Part shown: one piece after another, positions 1 to 5,807 of the stretch | How positions within the stretch are numbered: the stretch's first letter is position 1 | Layout: the number at the start of each line of letters is the position of its first letter | Notes under the pieces: generated by a model | What the model was told of the DNA's origin: nothing | The model's input: only the letters and a program-made list of their open reading frames with translations | The model's database searches: none | Source: Thermoleophilia bacterium | GTDB lineage: Bacteria > Actinomycetota > Thermoleophilia > Gaiellales > Gaiellaceae | Direction of reading: 5' to 3' | Length of the DNA: 13,706 bases | Assembly (NCBI GenBank): GCA_025934335.1 | Contig: JAICYG010000065.1 | Coordinates: 1 to 13,706 of the forward strand | Position numbers and translations under genes: made by a program

Positions 1-58
1 CTTTCCACTGCGACTCGAGCAGAGCGCCCTGCTCCTGGATCCGAGACTCGACTTTCAC
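1..58 (-). CDS. 5' end of an unidentified gene (partial, runs off the left edge)
   Basis: On the minus strand a GTG at 58-56 opens a frame that stays open to the window edge and reads VKVESRIQEQGALLESQWK. A strong Shine-Dalgarno GGAGG (70-66) lies 7 nt upstream of the GTG. About 30 nt further upstream is a good promoter-like pair (TTGACT, 18 nt, TAGGAT), so signals in the right order support a real gene start even though only 19 codons are visible. The visible residues are polar and probably helical. No family can be recognised and no function is proposed. The gene would be divergent from the membrane-protein gene at 272. Confidence 0.42.
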   Translation of the reverse strand, partial: MKVESRIQEQGALLESQWK

Positions 59-92
59 GACCTTTCCTCCGTCTGGCTGGTCACGATCCTGG

Positions 93-122
93 ATCCTAAA
101 TCGGCACTATTCGCAAAGTCAA
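93..122 (-). promoter_or_regulatory. Candidate promoter for the left-edge gene
   Basis: Read on the minus strand, TTGACT (122-117) is followed after 18 nt by TAGGAT (98-93). TAGGAT fits the TAGRRT -10 consensus of actinobacterial housekeeping sigma factors. Transcription would start near position 86, giving a leader of about 28 nt that carries the GGAGG at 70-66. The -10 box overlaps a GGATCC site (91-96). It was assigned by eye. Confidence 0.5.
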
Positions 123-150
123 GTCGGAAAATCCGCTCGAGATGTCCTGC

Positions 151-184
151 TCGGGATCCAAAGGAAGGCACTTTCGGATCCCGA
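151..184. repeat. Inverted repeat between divergent promoters (possible operator)
   Basis: TCGGGATCC (151-159) is matched by its exact reverse complement GGATCCCGA (176-184) across a 16-nt spacer. The pairing extends inward as AAAG (160-163) with CTTT (171-174), leaving one bulged C. It lies between the -35 boxes of the two divergent promoter candidates (122 and 210). That is where an operator shared by both genes would be expected. No T-run follows on either strand, so it does not look like an intrinsic terminator. Confidence 0.5.
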
Positions 185-209
185 TGCCCCAGACCGACAG
201 CGCGGTCCC

Positions 210-238
210 TTGAACCGGAACGGCGGATCTCGTAGCGT
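210..238 (+). promoter_or_regulatory. Candidate promoter for the membrane-protein gene
   Basis: TTGAAC (210-215) and TAGCGT (233-238) are separated by 17 nt, close to the TTGAC(R)/TAGRRT actinobacterial pattern. The predicted start near 245 leaves a leader of about 27 nt containing GGAGG (261-265), 6 nt before the ATG at 272. Together with the opposing promoter at 93-122 this makes the 59-271 interval a compact divergent control region. Confidence 0.45.
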
Positions 239-271
239 CGAGGAAGGTCAGTCGAGCTCCGGAGGTCCCAG

Positions 272-853
272 ATGGACACCTACCACGTCGTCCTGTACGT
301 CCACCTGCTGTCGCTGTTCGTCGGGGTCGGGGCGGGGGCCGTCCTCGTGGCGTGCCTCTTCCGCCTGAAGGCGGCGACGACGCTCGAGGAGGCCGTGCCG
401 TTCGGCATGCTCGCCGGGTCGACGGAGCGCGCGTTCCCGGTCGCGATTCTCGGTCTCTTCGGCACCGGCGCGTACATGACCTCCGACGTCTGGACGTGGA
501 GCACCGGCTGGATCGTCGTCTCGATCTGCGGGCTGGCTCTCGTCTCGCTCCAGGGGCCGCTCGTCGGCGGCCGCACCGGGAAGATGCTCGAGCGCGCGCT
601 GCACGCCAATGGGCCGGGGCCGCTCGGCGACGAGGCGCGGCGGATGACGAGGCACCCGGGGCTGTGGGTGACCGAGTTCACGAACCTCTGCGTGGTGTTC
701 GCGATCGTATGGAACATGACGCAGAAGCCGGGGACCGCAGGTGCGATCGCGGCGATCGTCGTCGGCTACGCGGTCGGCGCAGCGGCGGCGATGCTGGTCA
801 CGCGCGGCACGACTTCGGTCGAAGAGGCGCCGGCCGCACAGACCGCCGGCTGA
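272..853 (+). CDS. Small integral membrane protein, DUF2269-like
   Basis: This encodes 193 residues. The ATG at 272 is well supported by GGAGG 6 nt upstream. Hydrophobic stretches at about residues 5-28, 55-70, 79-96, 131-148 and 155-175 suggest four or five membrane helices. Conserved-looking features are His11 in the first helix (YVHLLSLFVGVG) and polar loops with SDVW and RRMTRHPG. Length, helix layout and the N-terminal YxxHLLS-type helix resemble the uncharacterised DUF2269 group, but this is by eye and no biochemical role is known. It has its own promoter candidate and is transcribed towards proC, and the two stop codons are only 3 nt apart, so there is no room for a dedicated terminator. 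The C-terminal tail (TSVEEAPAAQTAG) is probably disordered. Confidence 0.75.
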   Translation: MDTYHVVLYVHLLSLFVGVGAGAVLVACLFRLKAATTLEEAVPFGMLAGSTERAFPVAILGLFGTGAYMTSDVWTWSTGWIVVSICGLALVSLQGPLVGGRTGKMLERALHANGPGPLGDEARRMTRHPGLWVTEFTNLCVVFAIVWNMTQKPGTAGAIAAIVVGYAVGAAAAMLVTRGTTSVEEAPAAQTAG

Positions 854-856
854 CGT

Positions 857-1681
857 CTACTCGGCGCGCGGCAGCCGTTCGGCGAGCTCGCGCGAGCGCT
901 CGGTCGCTGCGTTGATCGCGTTCAGGAACGCGGCGCGGACGCCCGAGCGCTCGAGCTCGCGAATGGCGCGCGTCGTCGTGCCGCCGGGGGAGGTCACCGC
1001 CTCGCGCAGCTCGACCGGATGCATCTGCTCGTCGCGGAGCAGACGCGCGCTGCCGAACATCGTCTGCACCACGAGCCGCGTCGAGACGTCGCGCGAGAGG
1101 CCGAGCAGGAGCCCCGCCTCGATCATCGCCTCGGCCAGCAGCGCGAAGTACGCGGGGCCGGAGCCGGAGAGCGCCGTGACCGCGTCCATGTCGTCCTCGG
1201 CCACGCGCACCACGGCGCCGAGGTGACCGAGGACGCTCGTCGCCATCTCCAGGTCCTCGTCGCGCGCGTGCTCGCCGCCGCAGAGCCCGGCGATCCCCTC
1301 GTGGACGAGCGCGGGCGCATTCGGCATGGCACGCACGACCCTCGCGCCCTCGGGCAGACGCGACTCGATCGCCGCCGTCGTCACGCCGGCCGCGACCGAG
1401 AGCAGCGTCTGGTCGGGCGTGACGGCGGACGCGATCTCGGCCAGGACCGCAGCCGTGTCCTGCGGCTTGACCGAGAGCACGACGAGGCGCGCCTCGCGAA
1501 TCGCCGCCGCGTTGTCGGCGGTCGCCTGGATGCCGTAGAGCGCGGCGAGGGCGTCGCGTCGCTCCGCGCGCCGGCTCGTCGCGACGACCTCGTGGGGCTC
1601 CCGCCAGCCGGTCGAGAGGAGGCCGCGCAGCATCGACTCGCCGAGACGGCCGGCACCGAGAATGGCGATCTTGCGGCTCAT
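857..1681 (-). CDS. proC: Pyrroline-5-carboxylate reductase
   Basis: This encodes 274 residues, the normal ProC length. The enzyme reduces 1-pyrroline-5-carboxylate to L-proline with NAD(P)H in the cytoplasm, the last step of proline synthesis. The sequence shows the dinucleotide-binding glycine motif GAGRLG (9-14) after the first strand, SVKPQ (70-74), RAMPNAP (117-123), LSGSGPAYF (171-179) and the family signature LREAVTSPGGTT (225-236). The ATG at 1681 was chosen because translation upstream of it is Arg-rich shadow sequence and because it overlaps the upstream dehydrogenase stop as ATGA. It is therefore the apparent last gene of the operon that begins with livK, an unexpected place for a housekeeping gene. 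Function as ordinary ProC is near certain; a role as an imine reductase in the operon's pathway is only possible. Confidence 0.95.
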   Translation of the reverse strand: MSRKIAILGAGRLGESMLRGLLSTGWREPHEVVATSRRAERRDALAALYGIQATADNAAAIREARLVVLSVKPQDTAAVLAEIASAVTPDQTLLSVAAGVTTAAIESRLPEGARVVRAMPNAPALVHEGIAGLCGGEHARDEDLEMATSVLGHLGAVVRVAEDDMDAVTALSGSGPAYFALLAEAMIEAGLLLGLSRDVSTRLVVQTMFGSARLLRDEQMHPVELREAVTSPGGTTTRAIRELERSGVRAAFLNAINAATERSRELAERLPRAE

Positions 1682-2349
1682 GCTGCCGTCCAGCCTAGAT
1701 CGATCGGCACCGGCACCCCGGTGAAGCCGCGCCCTGACGGCCCAACCAGGAACCCCACGACGTCCGCCACCTCCTCCGGCCCGAGCATCCGCTTGATCGC
1801 GTGCCGCTCGATCACCGCGTCGAGCCCGCGCTCCTCGACCTGCCGCTCGGCGAGCGGCGTGCGCACGAACCCGGGGCACACCGCCGTCGCACAGATGCCG
1901 GCGGCGGCGCCTTCCAGCGCCAGCGTCTTCACGAGGCCGAGCACGCCGTGCTTCGCCGCGACGTAACCGGCCTTGAACGGCGACGCCGCGAGCGCGTGCG
2001 CCGAGGCGACGACGCAGATCCGCCCGTCGCCGGATGCGGCGAGCGCGTCCCAGGCGTATTTCGCAAGGAGGAACGGCGACGTGAGGAGGAGCGCGATCAG
2101 CGCGTCCCAGCGCTCCTCGGGGAAGTCGCGCACCGGCGCGACGTGCTGGAAGCCCGCGTTCGGCACGATCGCGTCGAGCCGTCCATACTCGGCGAGCGCC
2201 GCGTCGACGACGGCGCGGTTCCCCACGGGCGTCGTCAGGTCGCCGTCCTCGACGTCGACCCCGTGCACCGCCCAGCCGTCCGCCTCGAGGCGAACGACGA
2301 TCGCGGCGCCGATGCCGCCGCGCGCGCCGGTGACGAGCGCGACTCTCAG
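1678..2349 (-). CDS. Short-chain dehydrogenase, (R)-3-hydroxybutyrate dehydrogenase-like, probable CTG start
   Basis: Read from the CTG at 2349 it has 223 residues. Classical SDR motifs are TGARGGIG (7-14), PNAG (63-66), Ser116 in VASAHA and YVAAK (129-133). Residues that bind the carboxylate of 3-hydroxybutyrate in HBDH are all recognisable: Gln68 (NAGFQHVAPV), His118, Lys126 and Gln170 (RTPLAERQ). It should therefore oxidise a 3-hydroxy acid to the 3-oxo acid with NAD+. It is about 30 residues shorter than usual HBDH, lost mainly between the second strand (VHGVDVE) and NAG. The tetrad Asn appears replaced by Leu88 (ALLLTS where HBDH has ALNLS). No ATG, GTG or TTG occurs near the N-terminus. 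The nearest is a GTG 31 codons upstream inside the MaoC gene, which would add an Arg-rich shadow tail. CTG overlaps the upstream stop as CTGA, matching the overlaps at neighbouring junctions. Confidence 0.88.
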   Translation of the reverse strand: MRVALVTGARGGIGAAIVVRLEADGWAVHGVDVEDGDLTTPVGNRAVVDAALAEYGRLDAIVPNAGFQHVAPVRDFPEERWDALIALLLTSPFLLAKYAWDALAASGDGRICVVASAHALAASPFKAGYVAAKHGVLGLVKTLALEGAAAGICATAVCPGFVRTPLAERQVEERGLDAVIERHAIKRMLGPEEVADVVGFLVGPSGRGFTGVPVPIDLGWTAA

Positions 2350-2765
2350 CGGTAGTACCGGAAGACGAGCTCGGCGACGCAGACCGGCTTGTCGCCGCCC
2401 TCGCGCTCGATCGTCGCCTGCATCGTCGCTTGCCCGCCCCACTCCTGCTCGTCGAGACCGACCACCTCGAACGTCGCGCGCACGCGCGAGCCCACGGGCA
2501 CGGGCGCCGGGAAGCGCACCCTGTTCAGGCCGTAGTTGATCGACATGCTGCCGCCCTGCCGCGGCACGACCTCGTACGAGGCGGCGGGCAGCAGCGAGAG
2601 CGTCAGATAGCCGTGCGCGATCGTCGTGCCGAAGGGGCCGTCCTTCGCCTGCTCCGGGTCGACGTGGATCCACTGGTGGTCGTCGGTGGCGTCGGCGAAC
2701 GCGTCGATCCTCGCCTGCGGCACGTCGATCCAGCTCGACGGCCCGTAGACGTCGCCGACCCTCAC
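2346..2765 (-). CDS. MaoC-like (R)-specific enoyl-CoA hydratase
   Basis: This is a 139-residue single hotdog domain, the length of PhaJ-type hydratases. These add water to trans-2-enoyl-CoA to give (R)-3-hydroxyacyl-CoA. The active-site pair fits Asp29 and His34 in ATDDHQWIHVD, spaced as in PhaJ. GTTIAHGYLTLSLLP (46-60) is the characteristic helix and oxyanion region, and INYGLNRVRFPAPVPVG (76-92) is the conserved strand block. Translation starts at GTG 2765, overlapping the preceding stop as GTGA. Its position between a thiolase-fold protein and a 3-hydroxy-acid dehydrogenase fits a hydration step of a CoA-bound intermediate. The true acyl group cannot be read from the sequence. Confidence 0.9.
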   Translation of the reverse strand: MRVGDVYGPSSWIDVPQARIDAFADATDDHQWIHVDPEQAKDGPFGTTIAHGYLTLSLLPAASYEVVPRQGGSMSINYGLNRVRFPAPVPVGSRVRATFEVVGLDEQEWGGQATMQATIEREGGDKPVCVAELVFRYYR

Positions 2766-3754
2766 GCGTCCCCCCAGCGGACGACGGTGGCGGCCCAGGT
2801 GTAGCCGGTGCCCGCCGAGAGGAGCAGGACATGATCGCCGTCGCGCACGCGTCCGTCGCGAACGGCACGGTCGAGGCCGAGCAGCGGGTCGACGCCGCTC
2901 ATGTGTCCCGTGTCGTCGAGATACACAGCCTGATCTTCGCGCATTCCGAGCTCGCCCAGCAACGCGAGGAACATCGAGCGCTTGGTGTGCAGCGGGCAGA
3001 CGAAGGCGATGTCGGCGAGCGAGAGGCCGGAGCGCTCGGCCGCGCCGCGCGCGGCGGCGAGGAAGTTCGGCAGCGACTCCTGGTCGAGCCCGCCCTTCAT
3101 CTCGGCCGGGTCCTGCACGTCGAGGAAGCGGTAGCCCTCCGGGTCGACGGAGCCGCCGCCGGGCACCTTGACCTGCAACGAGTACGCGCCGTTCGTGATC
3201 GCATGGGCGCCGAGCACCTCGTTCCGCGTCGAGTCGCCGACGAGCAGTCCGGCGACGGCGCCGTCGCCGAAGTTGAACATGAAGCGCGAGCGCTCGTTCG
3301 CGTAGTCGAGCAGGTACGACTCGCGGCAGGCGGCGACGACGAGGACGGTGCCGAGCTCCTCCTCCGCGCGCAGCAGATCACGAGCGATGCGAAGCGCGAT
3401 CGCGGTGCCGTGCGAGACGTTGTCGTACTCGACCGCGAAGGCGTTCCTCGCCCCGATCCGGTACGCGATGTGCGGTGCGACCTGCCACACCGCGTAGTCG
3501 CGCCACATCGACCCGTAGTACATGACGACGTCGATCGACCCGGGGTCGACGCCCGTCTCGGCGAGCAGACGCTCCGCCGCCTCCACCGAGAGGTCGCTCA
3601 CGTGCTCGTCGGGCGCGGCGATGTGCTTCCCGCGCAGGCCGAACTTCTCCACGATCACCCGCTCGGGGATCCCCGAGCGCTCGGCCACCTCGGCAGCCGT
3701 CAGCCACCGCTCCGGCAGGTACGAAGCGGTGCCCGCGATGCCGACGCGCCTCAT
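2762..3754 (-). CDS. KAS III / thiolase-fold protein (FabH-like) with altered catalytic triad
   Basis: This encodes 330 residues, the normal FabH length, from an ATG that overlaps the tetR stop as ATGA. The KAS III fold is clear: MRRVGIAGTASYLPE at the N-terminus, LSVEAAERLL, the nucleophile-elbow region (107-122), FGDGAVAGLLV (162-172) and LLLSAGTGYTWAATVVRW near the C-terminus. FabH uses Cys-His-Asn. By eye the Cys position holds Ser114 (DNVSHGTA, where FabH has ACxG), His256 is kept (CPLHTKRSM), and the Asn position aligns with His284 (TGHMSG, where FabH has GNTSA). A standard decarboxylative condensing role is therefore doubtful. Known precedent: DpsC of daunorubicin synthesis is a FabH homologue with Ser at this position. 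Possible roles are acyl transfer, CoA-thioester hydrolysis or an altered thiolysis. Its neighbours are CoA-ester enzymes. Confidence 0.85.
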   Translation of the reverse strand: MRRVGIAGTASYLPERWLTAAEVAERSGIPERVIVEKFGLRGKHIAAPDEHVSDLSVEAAERLLAETGVDPGSIDVVMYYGSMWRDYAVWQVAPHIAYRIGARNAFAVEYDNVSHGTAIALRIARDLLRAEEELGTVLVVAACRESYLLDYANERSRFMFNFGDGAVAGLLVGDSTRNEVLGAHAITNGAYSLQVKVPGGGSVDPEGYRFLDVQDPAEMKGGLDQESLPNFLAAARGAAERSGLSLADIAFVCPLHTKRSMFLALLGELGMREDQAVYLDDTGHMSGVDPLLGLDRAVRDGRVRDGDHVLLLSAGTGYTWAATVVRWGDA

Positions 3755-4368
3755 GCGTCCTTGGCCTCGAGGATGCAGCGAATCAGCCGCTCGAGCTCGT
3801 TCCAGACGCGGGCCGGCAGCGGCGCGTGGTCGCCCCAGAGGATCCAGCGCATGCCGATCATCTCCCCGAGGCCCATCAGCGCCCACGCGGCGACCTCGGC
3901 GTCGAGCTTTCCGATCTCGCCCGATTCCGACGCCTCGTGCAGGGCCTCGACGTACCCGGCCGAGAGGCGGTCGTAGTGGTAGCGGAGCATCTCCGGCGAG
4001 ACGAACTCGGCCTGACGGATGATCCGGTAGAGCGCCGGGTGCTCGGCCGTGAAGCGGAAGTACGCGTCGAAGCCGAGGAGCTCCGACTCGTAGCGGGTCT
4101 TCCCCTGCGACGAGCCCTCCTTCATCGCATGCCGCACGCGCCGGTTCAGGTCGCGCACGAGCTCGTCGAAGATCGCCTTCTTCGAGTCGAAGTAGAGGTA
4201 GAAGGTCCCCGCCGCGACGCCCGCCGCCTCGGCGACCTTCACGACCGACGCATCGTGGTAGCCGAGCGCGCCGAACACCTGCTCGGCCGCGTCGAGCAGG
4301 CGCCGGCGGGTGTCGAGCCCGCGCTTCGAGAGCGGACGGCCCTCGACGTTGAGGATCACCTCGCTCAT
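3751..4368 (-). CDS. TetR/AcrR family transcriptional regulator
   Basis: This encodes 205 residues. The N-terminal DNA-binding domain is recognisable at about residues 18-66: TRRRLLDAAEQVFGALGYHD, then VVKVAEAAGVAAGTFYLYFDSKKAIFDELV. The rest is a helical ligand-binding domain of the type found in many fatty-acid and aromatic-acid repressors, with FTAEHPALYRIIRQAEF (106-122) and a tryptophan-rich C-terminal helix. The ATG at 4368 overlaps the acyl-CoA ligase stop as ATGA, so the regulator is co-translated with the pathway it probably controls. A likely effector is a CoA thioester made by the pathway (inference). A candidate operator lies in front of livK at 11195-11224. Confidence 0.93.
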   Translation of the reverse strand: MSEVILNVEGRPLSKRGLDTRRRLLDAAEQVFGALGYHDASVVKVAEAAGVAAGTFYLYFDSKKAIFDELVRDLNRRVRHAMKEGSSQGKTRYESELLGFDAYFRFTAEHPALYRIIRQAEFVSPEMLRYHYDRLSAGYVEALHEASESGEIGKLDAEVAAWALMGLGEMIGMRWILWGDHAPLPARVWNELERLIRCILEAKDA

Positions 4369-5807
4369 TCCGCGGCCACCGGGAGCCGCAGCTCGGACTT
4401 CTGGATCTTGCCCATCGAGTTGCGCGGGAGTGCGTCGACGAAGTGGACGCTCTTCGGCACCTTGAAGCGCGCGAGCCGGTCGCGGCAGAACGTGACGAGC
4501 TCCCGCTCGCTCACCTCGCCGTCCACCACGACGAACGCGGCGCCGACCTCTCCCCACGTCTCGTCGGCGACCCCCACCACCGCGACGTCGTGCACGCGCG
4601 GGTGGTCGTGCAGCACCGACTCGATCTCCGCCGGATAGACGTTCTCGCCGCCGGAGATGAACATCTCTTTCAGGCGCCCTTTGATCGTGACATAGCCCTC
4701 GTCGTCGACCTCGACCACGTCGCCGGTGCGCAGCCAGCCGTCGACGAGCGTCGCCGCGGTCGCGTCCGGGTTGCGCCAGTAGCCGGGGAAGACGTTCGGG
4801 CCGCGCACGAGCAGCTCGTCGCCCGGTCCGACGTCGATCTCGACGTACGGGTACGCCTTGCCGGCCGAGCCGATCTTGTGCATCGCGTCCTCGGGCGAGA
4901 GGCAGAGGACGTTCGGCGACGCCTCCGTCAGCCCGTAGCCCTGCACGATCTCGACGCCGCGGTCGCGCCACAGCTCGAGCAGCGGCACCGGCATCGGCGC
5001 GCCGCCGACGACGCAGCAGCGGAGCGACGAGAGGTCGGCGGTCGCGAAGCCGGGCTCCTGCGCCATGAACAGGTAGTTCGCGGGCACGCCCATCATGGTC
5101 GTCACGCGCTGCTCCTCGATCAGCCGTAGCGCGCGCGCCGCCTCGAACTGCCGCTCGAGCACGACCTTCGCGCCCTTCCACCAGGCAAGGAGCGGCTGCA
5201 CGTTCCAGCCGCCGCAGTGGAACTGCGGCAGGCACGCAAGCACGACGTCGTCGCCGCCGACACCGGTCGCGAGGTCGAACGAGAGGTTCGTCCAGTAGCA
5301 GTTCGCGTGCGTGAGAAGCGCCCCCTTCGGCTTGCCGGTCGTGCCGCTCGTGTAGATCAGGAGCAGGCCGTCCGAGTCGCCCGGCCTGGTGTCTGACACC
5401 TTGGTGTCTGACACCTTCAAGGTGTCAGACACCAGTTCGCGGGGCGTCACGCTTGCGAGACCCAGCGCCGCCTCGGCCAAAGGGGCATGCCCCTCCTCGA
5501 CCCAGAGCACGGCGGAGCCGGCGTCGTCGAGCTGGAACGCGACCTCCGCGGCTGCGAGCCGCCACGAGATCGGATGCAGGATCGCGCCCGCCTTTGCGCA
5601 TGCGAACATCAGCGCGACGTGCTCGGGCGAGTTGCCGGTGAGAGTCGAGACGACCTCCCCGTGCCGGAGGCCACGCGCCACCTCGTCGGAGCGGTCGTCG
5701 AGCTCTGCGTAGGTCACGTCGCGTCCGGCGAAGGAGATCGCGACGCGCTGCGGCGTGCGACGGGCGCGGTCACGGATCCAGCGGTCGATCGTGTGCAGGT
5801 CAGCCAT
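4365..5807 (-). CDS. Acyl-CoA ligase (AMP-binding, ANL superfamily) with in-frame VSDT repeat
   Basis: This encodes 480 residues. The enzyme activates a carboxylic acid with ATP to an acyl-adenylate and transfers it to CoA. Motifs in order are YTSGTTGKPKGA (152-163, phosphate loop), GYGLTEA (290-296), DGWLRTGD (356-363), GRLKEMFISGGENVYPAEIE (377-396, hinge and C-terminal domain) and PRNSMGK (461-467) with the adenylation Lys467. It is shorter than typical long-chain ligases, in the range of enzymes for small or aromatic acids; specificity cannot be read by eye. Residues 126-140 are a VSDT-type repeat encoded by a palindromic DNA element at 5388-5433, about 12 residues before the phosphate loop, and they look inserted. 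The reading frame is intact. The ATG at 5807 overlaps the hydrolase stop by 8 nt and follows a GGGAG. Confidence 0.93.
   Translation of the reverse strand: MADLHTIDRWIRDRARRTPQRVAISFAGRDVTYAELDDRSDEVARGLRHGEVVSTLTGNSPEHVALMFACAKAGAILHPISWRLAAAEVAFQLDDAGSAVLWVEEGHAPLAEAALGLASVTPRELVSDTLKVSDTKVSDTRPGDSDGLLLIYTSGTTGKPKGALLTHANCYWTNLSFDLATGVGGDDVVLACLPQFHCGGWNVQPLLAWWKGAKVVLERQFEAARALRLIEEQRVTTMMGVPANYLFMAQEPGFATADLSSLRCCVVGGAPMPVPLLELWRDRGVEIVQGYGLTEASPNVLCLSPEDAMHKIGSAGKAYPYVEIDVGPGDELLVRGPNVFPGYWRNPDATAATLVDGWLRTGDVVEVDDEGYVTIKGRLKEMFISGGENVYPAEIESVLHDHPRVHDVAVVGVADETWGEVGAAFVVVDGEVSERELVTFCRDRLARFKVPKSVHFVDALPRNSMGKIQKSELRLPVAAE
5388..5433. repeat. Palindromic repeat element inserted in frame in the acyl-CoA ligase gene
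   Basis: The 15-nt unit GGTGTCTGACACCTT occurs twice in tandem (5388-5402 and 5403-5417). After a single C (5418) its exact reverse complement follows (5419-5433). Positions 5403-5433 are thus a perfect 31-nt palindrome with 15-bp arms, preceded by a third copy of the arm. Each unit contains the 13-nt palindrome GGTGTC-N-GACACC. Spacings of 15 and 18 nt keep the frame, giving VSDTLKVSDTKVSDT in the ligase. A related element lies at 12523-12553. The arrangement resembles a REP-type dispersed palindrome or the Rickettsia palindromic elements that insert within genes. No transposase is nearby. Confidence 0.85.

Noticed and set aside
2..235. Plus-strand frame open from the left edge to a TAG at 233
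   Set aside because: Its translation shows no recognisable family, and it crosses both divergent promoter candidates and the inverted repeat. The minus-strand start at 58 with RBS and promoter is the better explanation.
854..856. Terminator between the membrane-protein gene and proC
   Set aside because: Only 3 nt separate the two stop codons, and no stem with a T-run is evident around them.
1682..1879. Longer ProC with a 66-residue N-terminal extension
   Set aside because: The extension is an Arg/Ala-rich shadow of the dehydrogenase gene. The NAD(P)-binding strand starts immediately after the ATG at 1681.
5388..5433. CRISPR-like array or terminal repeats of an insertion sequence
   Set aside because: There are only three 15-nt arms without spacers, no cas genes and no transposase. 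The arms lie back to back and the reading frame is intact.
2762..5807. OleABCD-type long-chain olefin cluster (thiolase-fold, hydrolase, AMP ligase, SDR)
   Set aside because: The same four broad families occur, but the thiolase-fold protein lacks the catalytic Cys, the SDR is a short classical HBDH-like type and not an extended OleD, and the MaoC and transporter genes do not belong to that system.
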